Shown one piece after another: positions 34,668-42,783 of a DNA stretch of 64,000 nt (positions within the stretch are counted from its first letter, which is position 1; each line of letters opens with the position of its first letter). Source of the DNA: DASZQY01 sp963843565 (lineage in GTDB: Bacteria; Pseudomonadota; Alphaproteobacteria; Rhizobiales; Kaistiaceae). Made by a program: the position numbers and the translations under genes. Under the pieces are notes generated by a model. The model was not told the DNA's origin and ran no database searches. It saw only the letters and a list, made by a program, of their open reading frames with translations. The DNA lies in contig CAWJKY010000001.1 of assembly GCA_963843565.1 (NCBI GenBank), forward strand, positions 124,001-188,000, read 5' to 3'.

Positions 34668-35117
34668 TCACGTCACCAGAATCCGGCGCGGACCGGGTCC
34701 CTGTCGGCCGAGCCTATCGGCCGGATTGCGCAACGGGCAGGTCTGGGTCGACAGGCAGCCGCAGCCGATGCAGTCGGTGAGGCCGTCGCGGAGCTTCTGA
34801 AGCTGCCGGATGCGCCGGTCGAGCGATGTAGCCCACTTGGCCGAAAGCCGCGCCCAGTCGTCCTTGGTCGGCGTGCGCCGCTCGGGCAGCGTCGCGAGCG
34901 CGGCCTGGATCTCGGCGAGCGGAATGCCGACGGTCTGACCGACGCGGATGATCGCCACGCGCCTGAGCGTGTCGCGCTCGTAGCGCCGCTGGTTGCCGGC
35001 AGTGCGTTGCGGGTGGATCAGCCCCTTCTGTTCATAGAAGTGCAGGGCGGAGACCGCCACGCCAGAGCGGCGCGCGACTTCGCCGACAGTCAGTGACTTC
35101 GCGATTCCCAAGTTCAT
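34668..35117 (-). CDS. soxR: Redox-sensitive MerR-family regulator SoxR
   Basis: A 149-residue activator with an N-terminal MerR helix-turn-helix (LTVGEVARRSGVAVSALHFYEQKGLI...RRYERDTLRRVAIIRVGQ), a dimerisation helix and the [2Fe-2S] ligand set CIGCGCLSTQTC (C-x2-C-x-C-x5-C). SoxR senses redox-cycling compounds by cluster oxidation. The start at 35117 is the usual N-terminus; the frame upstream enters the SoxR box. A consensus SoxR-box promoter faces the divergent membrane-protein gene, which is the likely direct target. Confidence 0.95.
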   Translation of the reverse strand: MNLGIAKSLTVGEVARRSGVAVSALHFYEQKGLIHPQRTAGNQRRYERDTLRRVAIIRVGQTVGIPLAEIQAALATLPERRTPTKDDWARLSAKWATSLDRRIRQLQKLRDGLTDCIGCGCLSTQTCPLRNPADRLGRQGPGPRRILVT

Positions 35118-35119
35118 GC

Positions 35120-35150
35120 TTGACCTCAACTTTACTTGAGGTTCTATCAA
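35120..35150 (+). promoter_or_regulatory. SoxR-controlled promoter
   Basis: The dyad CCTCAACTTTACTTGAGG (35124-35141) matches the SoxR box. It is flanked by TTGACC (35120-35125) and TATCAA (35145-35150) with a 19-bp spacer, the stretched geometry that MerR-family activators correct by DNA distortion. It drives the membrane-protein gene at 35189. Confidence 0.88.
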
Positions 35151-35188
35151 CGGTGCTTTCCCGCCGCAACGCCCCCGAGGAAAGCGCC

Positions 35189-35593
35189 ATGGACTTGACC
35201 TTCGATCTCCTGTTGTTCGTTTACTTGGTCTCGCTGGTCGTCGGCGCGGCCGGGAACATCGTCATGCCGATCGTCGGGCGCCAGATGGCCGGTGCGTCGC
35301 CGGACGCGCGCGCCGCGCTCGGTGCGGTGGCGAAGCCGCTCGGGGTCGCCGGCCGCGCCGCGCTGGTGCTGCTGCTCCTGTCGGGCGGCGCGATGATGTG
35401 GGTGCGCTACGGCGGCGTCGCCGGCCTGAACGAATGGTTCTGGATCAAGATGGCGCTGGTCGCCGTTTTGATCGCGCTCGTCGGCGCTGCGGCCATCCTG
35501 AAGCCCGGCACGCTCAATCCGCGCCTCTTCGGTATAGTCACCCGCCTTACGTTGCTGGGGGTCGTCCTGGCGGCGGTCTTCGCGTTCGATTGA
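35189..35593 (+). CDS. Four-helix membrane protein, predicted SoxR target
   Basis: A 134-residue integral membrane protein with about four transmembrane segments (LLLFVYLVSLVVGAAGNIVMPIV, GRAALVLLLLSGGAMMWVRYG, MALVAVLIALVGAAAIL, LTLLGVVLAAVFAF). The ATG at 35189 follows GAGGAAAGCGCC. It is the only gene after the SoxR-box promoter and therefore probably responds to redox-active drugs or pigments. The family is not recognised with certainty; similarity of layout to CopD/DUF2269-like proteins is weak. Confidence 0.75.
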   Translation: MDLTFDLLLFVYLVSLVVGAAGNIVMPIVGRQMAGASPDARAALGAVAKPLGVAGRAALVLLLLSGGAMMWVRYGGVAGLNEWFWIKMALVAVLIALVGAAAILKPGTLNPRLFGIVTRLTLLGVVLAAVFAFD

Positions 35594-35613
35594 GCGGCCG
35601 CGGCTCGCGGCTG

Positions 35614-36534
35614 CTACCCGCCGAACATGCCCGACAGCAGCCCGCCCTTGCCGCCGCCGGTGTCGGTCTTGGCCGGGCCGGAGGTGCGCCGCATGCCCTC
35701 GCTGGCCGGTGCGTAGCGCGGGTTGATGTTGGAGGCGTGCGCGAACGCGGCGAACGCCTTTTCGCGCTCGCCCATCTTCTCCAGCACGATGCCCTCGTTG
35801 GTCCAGGCCTCGTAGGAGTTCTTGTCGCGCTTGATCGCCTCGTTGAAGTCGTCGAGTGCGGCCTTGGTGTCGCCAGTGGCGAGGTAGGAGAGGCCGCGCG
35901 CGTTGAAGGGTTCGGGCACGCCCGGCGCAAGCTGGATGGCCTTGCCGAAGTCGGCGATCGCCTGAACGTGCTGACCCTGCGCCTGATAGATGAGGCCGCG
36001 GTTGTGATAGGCGCGCGCGTCGCTCGGGTCGAGCTGGATGGCGTGGTTGAAGTCGGCGAGCGCCAGATCGTATTGCTGGCGCTGGCGGTACATGTTGCCG
36101 CGCCCGACGTAGGCGACGGCATAGCTGGCGTTGATCGCCAGCGACTGGTTGTAGTCGGCGAAGGCGAGGTCGTCCTTGCCGACCATGCGCTGGACGAGCG
36201 CCCGGTTGGCGTAGGCCTGGTAGAAGCCCGGGTTGATCTTGATCGCCGCGTCGAAGTCGGCGATCGCCTCCCTGTATTTGCCGGCCTTGCCGTACGCGCT
36301 GCCGCGCACGTTGTAGGCGCTGGCGTCGCCGGGGTTGGCCTTGATCACCGCGGTCAGCGAATCGATGTTGACCACGGAGCCGGCCGATAGGTCCGCCGCC
36401 GAGAGGTTGTCGCGCACGCCCGATGTCGACGAGCAGGCCGCGAGGAGGGCGAGCGCAGCCGCTGCGAGGGCAAACCGCGCCGCTGTCAGAATGGGGGAAG
36501 GGGGAAGGCCCGCCGTCAGCCTTTCGCTCTTCAT
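35614..36534 (-). CDS. TPR-repeat outer-membrane lipoprotein
   Basis: A 306-residue lipoprotein. The N-terminal signal ends in the lipobox LLAAC, so the mature chain starts with Cys33 or close to it. It is followed by at least six tetratricopeptide repeats (for example AIADFDAAIKINPGFYQAYANRALV and ALADFNHAIQLDPSDARAYHNRGLIYQAQGQ) and a Gly-rich tail. NlpI-like proteins of this kind act as adaptors for peptidoglycan hydrolases. It is a single gene, convergent with the SoxR target. Confidence 0.85.
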   Translation of the reverse strand: MKSERLTAGLPPSPILTAARFALAAAALALLAACSSTSGVRDNLSAADLSAGSVVNIDSLTAVIKANPGDASAYNVRGSAYGKAGKYREAIADFDAAIKINPGFYQAYANRALVQRMVGKDDLAFADYNQSLAINASYAVAYVGRGNMYRQRQQYDLALADFNHAIQLDPSDARAYHNRGLIYQAQGQHVQAIADFGKAIQLAPGVPEPFNARGLSYLATGDTKAALDDFNEAIKRDKNSYEAWTNEGIVLEKMGEREKAFAAFAHASNINPRYAPASEGMRRTSGPAKTDTGGGKGGLLSGMFGG

Positions 36535-36617
36535 TGCCGTCTCCGGTCCGCCGTGGTGTTCGAGGTCATGACCTTCGCCAGCGAACCGCCGGAAGCCGGC
36601 GTTTTGAGGGCCCCGGA

Positions 36618-36896
36618 TTAGCGGCGGGCGTCGCCGCTGCTGCCGGGGCGTCCGGGAGCGGCGGTGCGCGGCGCCGCGCGCCCGCCACCGGGGGCGATGC
36701 CCTCGCGCTGGGCGCGCTTGCGGGCGAGCTTGCGAGCCCGACGGATCGCTTCCGCCTTTTCGCGGGCGCGGCGTTCGGACGGCTTTTCGTAGAAGTTGCG
36801 GAGCTTCATCTCGCGGAAGAGCCCCTCGCGCTGCATCTTCTTCTTGAGAGCCTTCAGCGCCTGATCGACGTTGTTGTCGCGAACGAGTACCTGCAA
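36618..36896 (-). CDS. rpsU: 30S ribosomal protein S21
   Basis: A 92-residue basic protein with the S21 core MQVLVRDNNVDQALKALKKKMQREGLFREMKLRNFYEKPSERRAREKAEA and a long Arg/Gly/Pro-rich tail typical of alphaproteobacteria. The family N-terminus MQVLVRDNN requires a TTG start codon at 36896, since no ATG or GTG is available. AGGA lies about 8 bases upstream. S21 assists initiation on the small ribosomal subunit. Confidence 0.95.
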   Translation of the reverse strand: MQVLVRDNNVDQALKALKKKMQREGLFREMKLRNFYEKPSERRAREKAEAIRRARKLARKRAQREGIAPGGGRAAPRTAAPGRPGSSGDARR

Positions 36897-37006
36897 GCGA
36901 AATGTCCTGTCGTTTGGTTGGGCACGTGCAAACAGCCCGCCGGATGGCAGGCCGTAACGTGGCGCTGCTTTACCAGAACCGCCGGTTGCCTGTCAAAGCG
37001 GGCCGG

Positions 37007-38092
37007 TCAGAGCTTGGCCGCTGGCCTGAGCCGGTTGACGTGGCCCATCTTGCGGCCCGGCCGGGCTTCCGACTTGCCGTAAAGATGCAGCGCGGCGCCG
37101 GGTTCGGCGAGGATTTCCGCCCACTTCTCAACGTCCGCTCCGATCAGGTTCTGCATGGTCACGTCCGCGGTCCGGTCGGGGTCGCCGAGCGGCCAGTTGG
37201 CGATGGCGCGGATGTGCTGGTGAAACTGGGAGGTGAGGGCGGCGTCGGCGGTCCAGTGGCCGGAGTTGTGGACGCGTGGGGCGATCTCGTTGACGAGCAG
37301 GGCGCCGTCCGCAGCCACGAACATCTCGACGGCGAGCACGCCGACGTGGCCGAGCGCGGTCGCGATCTGTTCGGCGATTCGCACCGCCTCGCCGGCAACT
37401 TCGGGTGCCACGCTGGCCGGCACCGTGGTCTCGGCGAGGATGCCGTTGACGTGCCGGTTCTCGGAAATGTCCCAGGCGCGCATGATGCCGTTGCCGGCGC
37501 GCGCCAGCACTACCGAAATCTCCCGCTCGAAGGCGACGAAGGCTTCCAGGATCGCCGGCACCTCGCCGATTGCCCGCCACGCCGACACCAGATCGTCGCC
37601 GGAGCGAATCACGACCTGGCCCTTGCCGTCGTAGCCCAGGCGCCGGGTCTTCAGGACTGCCGGCCGGCCGATGCGGCCGAGGGCGGAGTAGATGTCCTTC
37701 TGGGTCGCGACCGCGGCGAACGCCGGCACGGCGATGCCGAGATCGGCGATCAGCTTCTTCTCGGCGAGCCGGTCCTGCGCCACCTCGAGGATCTTCGGGT
37801 CGGGCCGCACGGGAACCCGCTCTGCCAGAAACCGCGCGCTCGCCACCGGCACGTTCTCGAATTCGAACGTCACCACGTCGACGGCGCCGGCGAAGGCGGC
37901 GAGCGCCCCTTCGTCCTCATAGGGGGCGATGGTGCGCGCCGCGGCCACCGCGAAGGCCGGGCTCTTGGGGTCGGGACAGAAGACGTGGCAGGCAAGACCG
38001 AGGTCGGCGGCCGCGGTCGCCAGCATGCGGCCCAACTGGCCACCGCCGAGAATCCCGACGACCGAGTTCGGCGGCAGGGCTTTGTCAGTCAT
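37007..38092 (-). CDS. purK: 5-(carboxyamino)imidazole ribonucleotide synthase
   Basis: A 361-residue ATP-grasp enzyme of purine synthesis that carboxylates AIR to N5-CAIR using ATP and bicarbonate. It opens with VVGILGGGQLGRMLATAAADLG, has VTFEFENVP, the ATP-grasp segment VLKTRRLGYDGKGQVVI and the late metal-site segment LVNEIAPRVHNSGHWT. The ATG at 38092 overlaps the end of purE by eight bases, so purE and purK are translated together. The product goes to PurE. Confidence 0.96.
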   Translation of the reverse strand: MTDKALPPNSVVGILGGGQLGRMLATAAADLGLACHVFCPDPKSPAFAVAAARTIAPYEDEGALAAFAGAVDVVTFEFENVPVASARFLAERVPVRPDPKILEVAQDRLAEKKLIADLGIAVPAFAAVATQKDIYSALGRIGRPAVLKTRRLGYDGKGQVVIRSGDDLVSAWRAIGEVPAILEAFVAFEREISVVLARAGNGIMRAWDISENRHVNGILAETTVPASVAPEVAGEAVRIAEQIATALGHVGVLAVEMFVAADGALLVNEIAPRVHNSGHWTADAALTSQFHQHIRAIANWPLGDPDRTADVTMQNLIGADVEKWAEILAEPGAALHLYGKSEARPGRKMGHVNRLRPAAKL

Positions 38093-38585
38093 CGTTGGCG
38101 GGGCGCTCCGCGATTGCCGCGGTCTGATTGGCGCGCCAGGCGTCGAGGCGTTCGGCCAGTGCGGCGTCGCTGGTGGCGAGGATCGCGGCGGCAAGCAGGG
38201 CCGCGTTGACGGCGCCGGCTCGTCCGATGGCGAGCGTGCCGACCGGCACGCCGGCCGGCATCTGGACGATCGACAAGAGGCTGTCCTGGCCGCCCAGCGC
38301 CTTGGTCTCGATGGGCACGCCGAGCACCGGCAGCGTGGTCATGGAGGCGACCATGCCGGGCAGGTGGGCGGCGCCGCCGGCCGCCGCGATGATGACCCGG
38401 GTGCCCGCGCTGCGGGCGCCCTTGGCGAAGGCGTAGAGCCGGTCGGGGGTGCGGTGGGCGGAGACGATGCGGTCGTCGTGGGCGATGCCGAGCTGGTCGA
38501 GAATCTCGGCCGTCTCGCGCATGGTCGCCCAGTCGGACTTGCTGCCAACGACGATGGCGACTGGCGCGGGCGCGGCTTCGGCCAT
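38085..38585 (-). CDS. purE: N5-carboxyaminoimidazole ribonucleotide mutase
   Basis: A 166-residue class I PurE that converts N5-CAIR to CAIR in purine synthesis. Conserved parts are VAIVVGSKSDWATMRETAEIL, DDRIVSAHRTPDRLYAFA with the catalytic His, IIAAAGGAAHLPGMVASMTTLPVLGVPI and VGTLAIGRAGAVNAALLAA. It precedes purK with an eight-base overlap. The ATG at 38585 starts a short Ala/Pro leader before the conserved fold. Confidence 0.96.
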   Translation of the reverse strand: MAEAAPAPVAIVVGSKSDWATMRETAEILDQLGIAHDDRIVSAHRTPDRLYAFAKGARSAGTRVIIAAAGGAAHLPGMVASMTTLPVLGVPIETKALGGQDSLLSIVQMPAGVPVGTLAIGRAGAVNAALLAAAILATSDAALAERLDAWRANQTAAIAERPANDD

Positions 38586-38676
38586 CTGGTCCCTGCGAGA
38601 CTTGGGGGGTTGATCGGACCGCGGATTATAGGGGGCGGACGCTTGCCCGCAACAAGCCGGGCGTTTCAGGCGAATT

Positions 38677-38904
38677 TCAGGCGATGATGTCGGGAAAGAT
38701 ATTGTCGTCGAGCGCGGCGATGCGGTCCTTGAGCGCCAGCTTGCGTTTCTTCAGGCGCTGGATCTGGACGGTGTCGGGGTTCGGCGAATCGATCAGCGCG
38801 GCGATGGCCGCGTCGAGGTCGCGGTGTTCCTGACGGAGCTCGGCCATTTTTCGCCGAACCTCCATCTCTTCCTCAGCAGACAGGCGCCGACCGTCGGAAT
38901 CCAT
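38677..38904 (-). CDS. DUF465 (YdcH-like) small coiled-coil protein
   Basis: A 75-residue helical protein with the DUF465 pattern: LRQEHRDLDAAIAALIDSPNPDTVQIQRLKKRKLALKDRIAALDD. The role is unknown; members form antiparallel helix pairs. It is transcribed upstream of purE after a 91-base gap and is divergent from a second DUF465 gene 200 bases away. Confidence 0.88.
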   Translation of the reverse strand: MDSDGRRLSAEEEMEVRRKMAELRQEHRDLDAAIAALIDSPNPDTVQIQRLKKRKLALKDRIAALDDNIFPDIIA

Positions 38905-39106
38905 GTGATTTTCATATCACGCGACGTTTCCTCCTTGAAGCGAACGCAGCGGTCACCCAGATCGGAAAGATGGCTCGTTTCTGCCGATACGGCCGCCGTC
39001 GCTGTCCCCTTTCACGGGACACATCAGGGCGCGGCGGGTTCGACAGATCGGGCCGGCTTATGGCAGACTGCATCCCCTCGACTAGTCAACTCGGAGGCCC
39101 CCGCTG

Positions 39107-39280
39107 ATGGCTATGCAACCCCACCTCGCTGAACTGGAGAAGCGCCACGACGCCCTCGAGAAGGAGCTCGAGGAAGCAATGCAGCACCCGGGCGTCGACA
39201 CACTGACGCTCACCGAACTCAAGCGCCGCAAGCTGTCCCTCAAGGACGAAATCGAGCGCTTGAAGATCGCGGTGCACTAG
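39107..39280 (+). CDS. Second DUF465 (YdcH-like) small protein
   Basis: A 57-residue protein (LAELEKRHDALEKELEEAMQHPGVDTLTLTELKRRKLSLKDEIERLK) of the same DUF465 family as the divergent neighbour. The ATG at 39107 follows TCGGAGGCCCCCGCTG. Twin divergent members with a shared 200-base control region suggest duplication. No function is assigned. Confidence 0.85.
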   Translation: MAMQPHLAELEKRHDALEKELEEAMQHPGVDTLTLTELKRRKLSLKDEIERLKIAVH

Positions 39281-39467
39281 CGCCGACGCGCTTCAGGTTC
39301 GATGCCGGGCACGAGCCCGGGCCAATGCAGTCACCAGATCAGGCGGTCGCGCGGCCGCCCAGCGGGGTTTTCGGTTCGTGACGGCACTTCGATGACGCTT
39401 CGCAGTCCGCACCGGGCGCCTGCCCGGACGTCTCCGGCAGACCTCACCTGAGAAACAGCCCATCACG
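39281..39467 (+). promoter_or_regulatory. Structured leader upstream of nhaA
   Basis: This 187-base stretch before nhaA contains several stems, including GCCGGGC/GCCCGG near 39303-39320 and a CTCA/TGAG pair (39446-39455) close to the start codon. Leaders of nhaA in proteobacteria can carry nhaA-I-type (lithium-responsive) RNAs. No match to a specific consensus could be verified by eye, so a riboswitch is only a possibility. Confidence 0.25.
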
Positions 39468-40652
39468 ATGAACCGGCAGTCGCCGGCCAGGACGGTCCTT
39501 GAACGGTTCCTCACCAGCGAGGCGACCGGCGGCCTCGTCCTCATGGGCTGCGCGGCGCTGGCGCTGATCGTGGCCAATTCGCCGCTGGCGCCGACCTACT
39601 TCGACACGCTGAAGGCCAACGTCCTCGGCCTGTCGGTGCTCCACTGGATCAACGACGCGCTGATGGCGGTCTTCTTCCTGCTCGTCGGGCTGGAGATCAA
39701 GCGCGAGCTGGTGGTCGGCGATCTCGCCGCCTGGCCGGCGCGCGCGCTCCCCGGTATCGCGGCGCTCGGCGGCATGATCGTCCCGGCGCTCATCTACATC
39801 GCGATCAATGCGTCTGCGCCGGAGGAGCTCGGCGGCTGGGCGATCCCCGCCGCCACCGACATCGCCTTTGCGCTGGGTGTGCTGGCGCTGCTCGGCTCGC
39901 GCGTGCCGCCGTCACTGAAGGTGTTCCTGACGGCGCTTGCCATCCTCGACGACCTCGGCGCGGTGGTGATCATCGCGCTGTTCTACGGTCACGGGTTCGC
40001 GCCGCTCATGCTGGGGCTGGCGGCGGCGGCGTTCGCGGCGCTGATCGTGCTGAACCGCATGGGTCAGACCAACCTCGCCATCTATCTCGGGCTCGGCGCG
40101 CTGTTGTGGTTCTTCGTGCTGAAGTCGGGCATCCATCCGACGGTCGCCGGCGTGCTCGTCGCCATGACCATCCCGATCGGCAAGCGCGACGGCGAGGAGC
40201 ATGGACCGCTACACCGGCTGGAGGGCGCGCTTGCTCCGTGGGTTGCGTTTCTGATACTGCCCGTCTTCGGTCTCGCCAACGCCGGGGTGGCGCTTGGCGG
40301 GCTGGGCAGCGGCGTCCTGACGCATCCTGTGACAGTGGGCGTGGCGCTAGGCCTCTTCCTCGGAAAACAGGCGGGGGTCTTCGGCGGTGCCTGGATCGCG
40401 GTTCGCCTGGGGCTTGCGGCGCGGCCGGCCGGTGCCGGGTGGCGACAGCTCTACGGCGTCGCGGTGCTGTGCGGGGTGGGGTTCACGATGAGCTTGTTCA
40501 TAGGCCTGCTGGCCTTCGAGACCGACGCCTTCGTCGACGCGACGAAGATCGGCGTGCTGGTCGGTTCGCTTGCCTCCGCCGTCCTCGGTTGGCTCATTCT
40601 TCGCGGCGGCAGCCGTGGCGCACCTGAGGCGGTGGGCGATCATGGGCATTGA
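39468..40652 (+). CDS. nhaA: Na+/H+ antiporter NhaA
   Basis: A 394-residue inner-membrane antiporter with about 12 helices that expels sodium in exchange for protons. The signature LAILDDLGAVVIIALFY contains the paired transport aspartates Asp161-Asp162; AATDIAFALGVLALLGSRVP, HWINDALMAVFFLLVGLEIKREL and LPVFGLANAGV are also typical. The length is normal. Its last 11 bases overlap the next ion-permease gene, so the two are coexpressed. Confidence 0.95.
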   Translation: MNRQSPARTVLERFLTSEATGGLVLMGCAALALIVANSPLAPTYFDTLKANVLGLSVLHWINDALMAVFFLLVGLEIKRELVVGDLAAWPARALPGIAALGGMIVPALIYIAINASAPEELGGWAIPAATDIAFALGVLALLGSRVPPSLKVFLTALAILDDLGAVVIIALFYGHGFAPLMLGLAAAAFAALIVLNRMGQTNLAIYLGLGALLWFFVLKSGIHPTVAGVLVAMTIPIGKRDGEEHGPLHRLEGALAPWVAFLILPVFGLANAGVALGGLGSGVLTHPVTVGVALGLFLGKQAGVFGGAWIAVRLGLAARPAGAGWRQLYGVAVLCGVGFTMSLFIGLLAFETDAFVDATKIGVLVGSLASAVLGWLILRGGSRGAPEAVGDHGH

Positions 40653-41865
40653 GGGGTCGGACTTCCTGGTCCTCGGAATTCCGCTTGAATTCATCCTGTT
40701 CGCCACGACCCTTCTGGGCGTCGCGGTCTTTCATCACCGCACGCTCCTGGTCGCCGCGATCGGCCTTGTGGCCATCGTCGCCTACAAGCTGGCGCTCCCC
40801 GGTTTCGACGAAGGGGCGGGTCTCCCGGGCTTCGGCGGGCATCTCCTCGGCGAGTGGGTGGTGCTTGCCAATCTCGGCATGCTGCTCACCGGCTTCTCCA
40901 TCCTGACGCGCCACTTCGAGCAATCGAGCCTGCCGGATCTGGCGCCGGACGCGCTGCCCGCCGGGTGGCCGGGCGGGCTGCTGCTGCTGTTCTTCATCTT
41001 CATCATCTCCGCCTTTCTCGACAACATCGCCGCGGCGCTGATCGGCGCGACCATCGCGCGCCACGTCTACCGGGATCGTGTCACCATCGGTTTCCTGGCG
41101 GCGATCGTGGCCGCGTCCAACGCCGGCGGCGCCGGCAGTGTCGTCGGCGACACCACCACCACGATGATGTGGATCGACGGCAAGAGCCCGCTCGACGTGC
41201 TGCACGCCTATGTCGGTTCCGTCGCCTGCTTCGCCGTCTTCGCCTTCCCGGCGGCCATGTCGCAGGAAAAGCACCAGCCGATCCTCAAGCACGACACCGG
41301 CGGCTTTACCCTCGACTGGGCGCGCCTCGGCATCGTGCTGTTCATCCTCGCCTCGGCAGTCACCGCCAACGTTCTTTCGAACGCGCTGGCGCCGTGGCTC
41401 GATGGGGTCTTCCCGGTGATCGGCGTGGCCGTGTGGGCGGCGATCCTGATTGCCTCCCGGCTGCGCCCGACCGACTGGAAGGTGCTGCGACCGGCCGTCA
41501 AGGGCGCCGCCTTCCTGTTGTCGCTGGTGCTGTGCGCGTCGCTGATGCCGGTCAAGGATCTGCCCGCGGCGTCGTGGGGCACGACGCTCAGCCTCGGCTT
41601 CATCTCGTCGGTCTTCGACAACATTCCGCTGACGGCGCTGGCGCTCGGCCAGGGCGGCTACGACTGGGGCGTTCTGGCCTATGCGGTGGGCTTCGGCGGT
41701 TCGATGGTGTGGTTCGGATCGTCGGCCGGTGTGGCGGTGTCGAACCTCTTCCCGCACGCCAAGTCGGTGACCAACTGGCTGAGGCGGGCGTGGTGGCTGC
41801 CGCCGGCCTATCTGGTCGGTTTCTTCGTGCTGATCGGCATCATGGGCTGGCGCCCGCACCTTTAG
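40642..41865 (+). CDS. Ion-transporter superfamily permease (ArsB/NhaD/citrate-transporter type)
   Basis: A 407-residue permease with about 11 membrane helices. Paired re-entrant-type motifs IISAFLDNIAAALIGATIARHV and FISSVFDNIPLTALAL, plus ASNAGGAGSVVGDTTTTMMW, are hallmarks of the IT superfamily that includes NhaD antiporters and ArsB. The start at 40642 overlaps nhaA by 11 bases, suggesting a joint Na+/H+ role. The stop overlaps that of the convergent TauE-like gene. The substrate is inferred only from the neighbour. Confidence 0.85.
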   Translation: MGIEGSDFLVLGIPLEFILFATTLLGVAVFHHRTLLVAAIGLVAIVAYKLALPGFDEGAGLPGFGGHLLGEWVVLANLGMLLTGFSILTRHFEQSSLPDLAPDALPAGWPGGLLLLFFIFIISAFLDNIAAALIGATIARHVYRDRVTIGFLAAIVAASNAGGAGSVVGDTTTTMMWIDGKSPLDVLHAYVGSVACFAVFAFPAAMSQEKHQPILKHDTGGFTLDWARLGIVLFILASAVTANVLSNALAPWLDGVFPVIGVAVWAAILIASRLRPTDWKVLRPAVKGAAFLLSLVLCASLMPVKDLPAASWGTTLSLGFISSVFDNIPLTALALGQGGYDWGVLAYAVGFGGSMVWFGSSAGVAVSNLFPHAKSVTNWLRRAWWLPPAYLVGFFVLIGIMGWRPHL

Positions 41866-42632
41866 GCTTGCGGCGGCGCCCACAGCCACGCGGCGAGCAA
41901 TTCCCACACCAGGTAGGCGCCGACCAAGAAGATGATCGCGTAGACGATCCGGTAGAACGCGTTGGCGTCGATGCGCTTCACCAGCCATACGCCGAGGAAC
42001 GTCGCGGGAATCGAGATCGGCAGGAGCACCGCCGACATGGTCAGGTTCTGCGCGTCGAACTGGCCGAGCAAGAAGTACGGCACCGTCTTCACCGCGTTGA
42101 CGACCGCGAAGAGCAGCACGCCGGTTCCGGCGAACAGGCGCGGCGCGAGGCGCAGCGGCGCCACGTACATCTGGAAGGGCGTCCCGCCGGCGTGGCTGAC
42201 GAAACTGGTGAAGCCGGTCACCGTCGCCCAGAACACGCCCTTGGGAACGTTGTGCGGCGCGGCCGCATCGCCGATGCGATGGCGGAAGAAATAGTTGAGG
42301 GCGAAGGCCACGGAGATCACGCCGACGATCAGCCGGATCTCGTTCTCCGTCACCCACGATGCCGTCAGGTAGCCGATCAGGATGCCGATCATCGCGCCGG
42401 GCAGCATGATCGCCAGCGTGCGCCTGTCGAAGACGCCCCAGTAGGAGACCACCGCCACCAGGTCGGAGAGGACCAGGATCGGCAGCACGATGCCGGCCGC
42501 CTGGATCGGCGAGATGACCAGCGACAGGATCGGCACCGCCAGGATGCCGATCGCCGCGAAGCCGCCCTTGGAAATGCCGAGGACGATCATCGCCGGGACC
42601 GCGGCGGCGTAGAACCAGGGATCGGTGAGCAT
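41862..42632 (-). CDS. TauE/SafE (TSUP) family membrane permease
   Basis: A 256-residue protein with about seven to eight membrane helices. The family pattern is GISKGGFAAIGILAVPILSLVISPIQAAGIVLPILVLSDL at the N-terminus and a second half-repeat FTSFVSHAGGTPFQMYVAPLRL. Such permeases export or import sulfonates, sulfite or related anions. It is a single gene, converging on the IT permease with a four-base stop overlap. The substrate is unknown. Confidence 0.88.
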   Translation of the reverse strand: MLTDPWFYAAAVPAMIVLGISKGGFAAIGILAVPILSLVISPIQAAGIVLPILVLSDLVAVVSYWGVFDRRTLAIMLPGAMIGILIGYLTASWVTENEIRLIVGVISVAFALNYFFRHRIGDAAAPHNVPKGVFWATVTGFTSFVSHAGGTPFQMYVAPLRLAPRLFAGTGVLLFAVVNAVKTVPYFLLGQFDAQNLTMSAVLLPISIPATFLGVWLVKRIDANAFYRIVYAIIFLVGAYLVWELLAAWLWAPPQA

Positions 42633-42783
42633 GGCGGGCGGAGGTTGGCGGGCAGGAGGCGGACGGCGACACTAGGCCGCCGCTCCCCGTCCGGCAAGGC
42701 GGCGCGCGTGATGGACACGTCCCGTTGCGACCGCTAACCGTTCAGGCCGCAAATGACTTCACGTGACAGCGGGAGTGGTCCTC

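Noticed and set aside
40594..42672. 692-codon leftward frame across the ion permease and TauE-like genes
   Set aside because: It shares a strand with the TauE-like gene in the wrong phase and lacks hydrophobic segments; an artefact of high GC.
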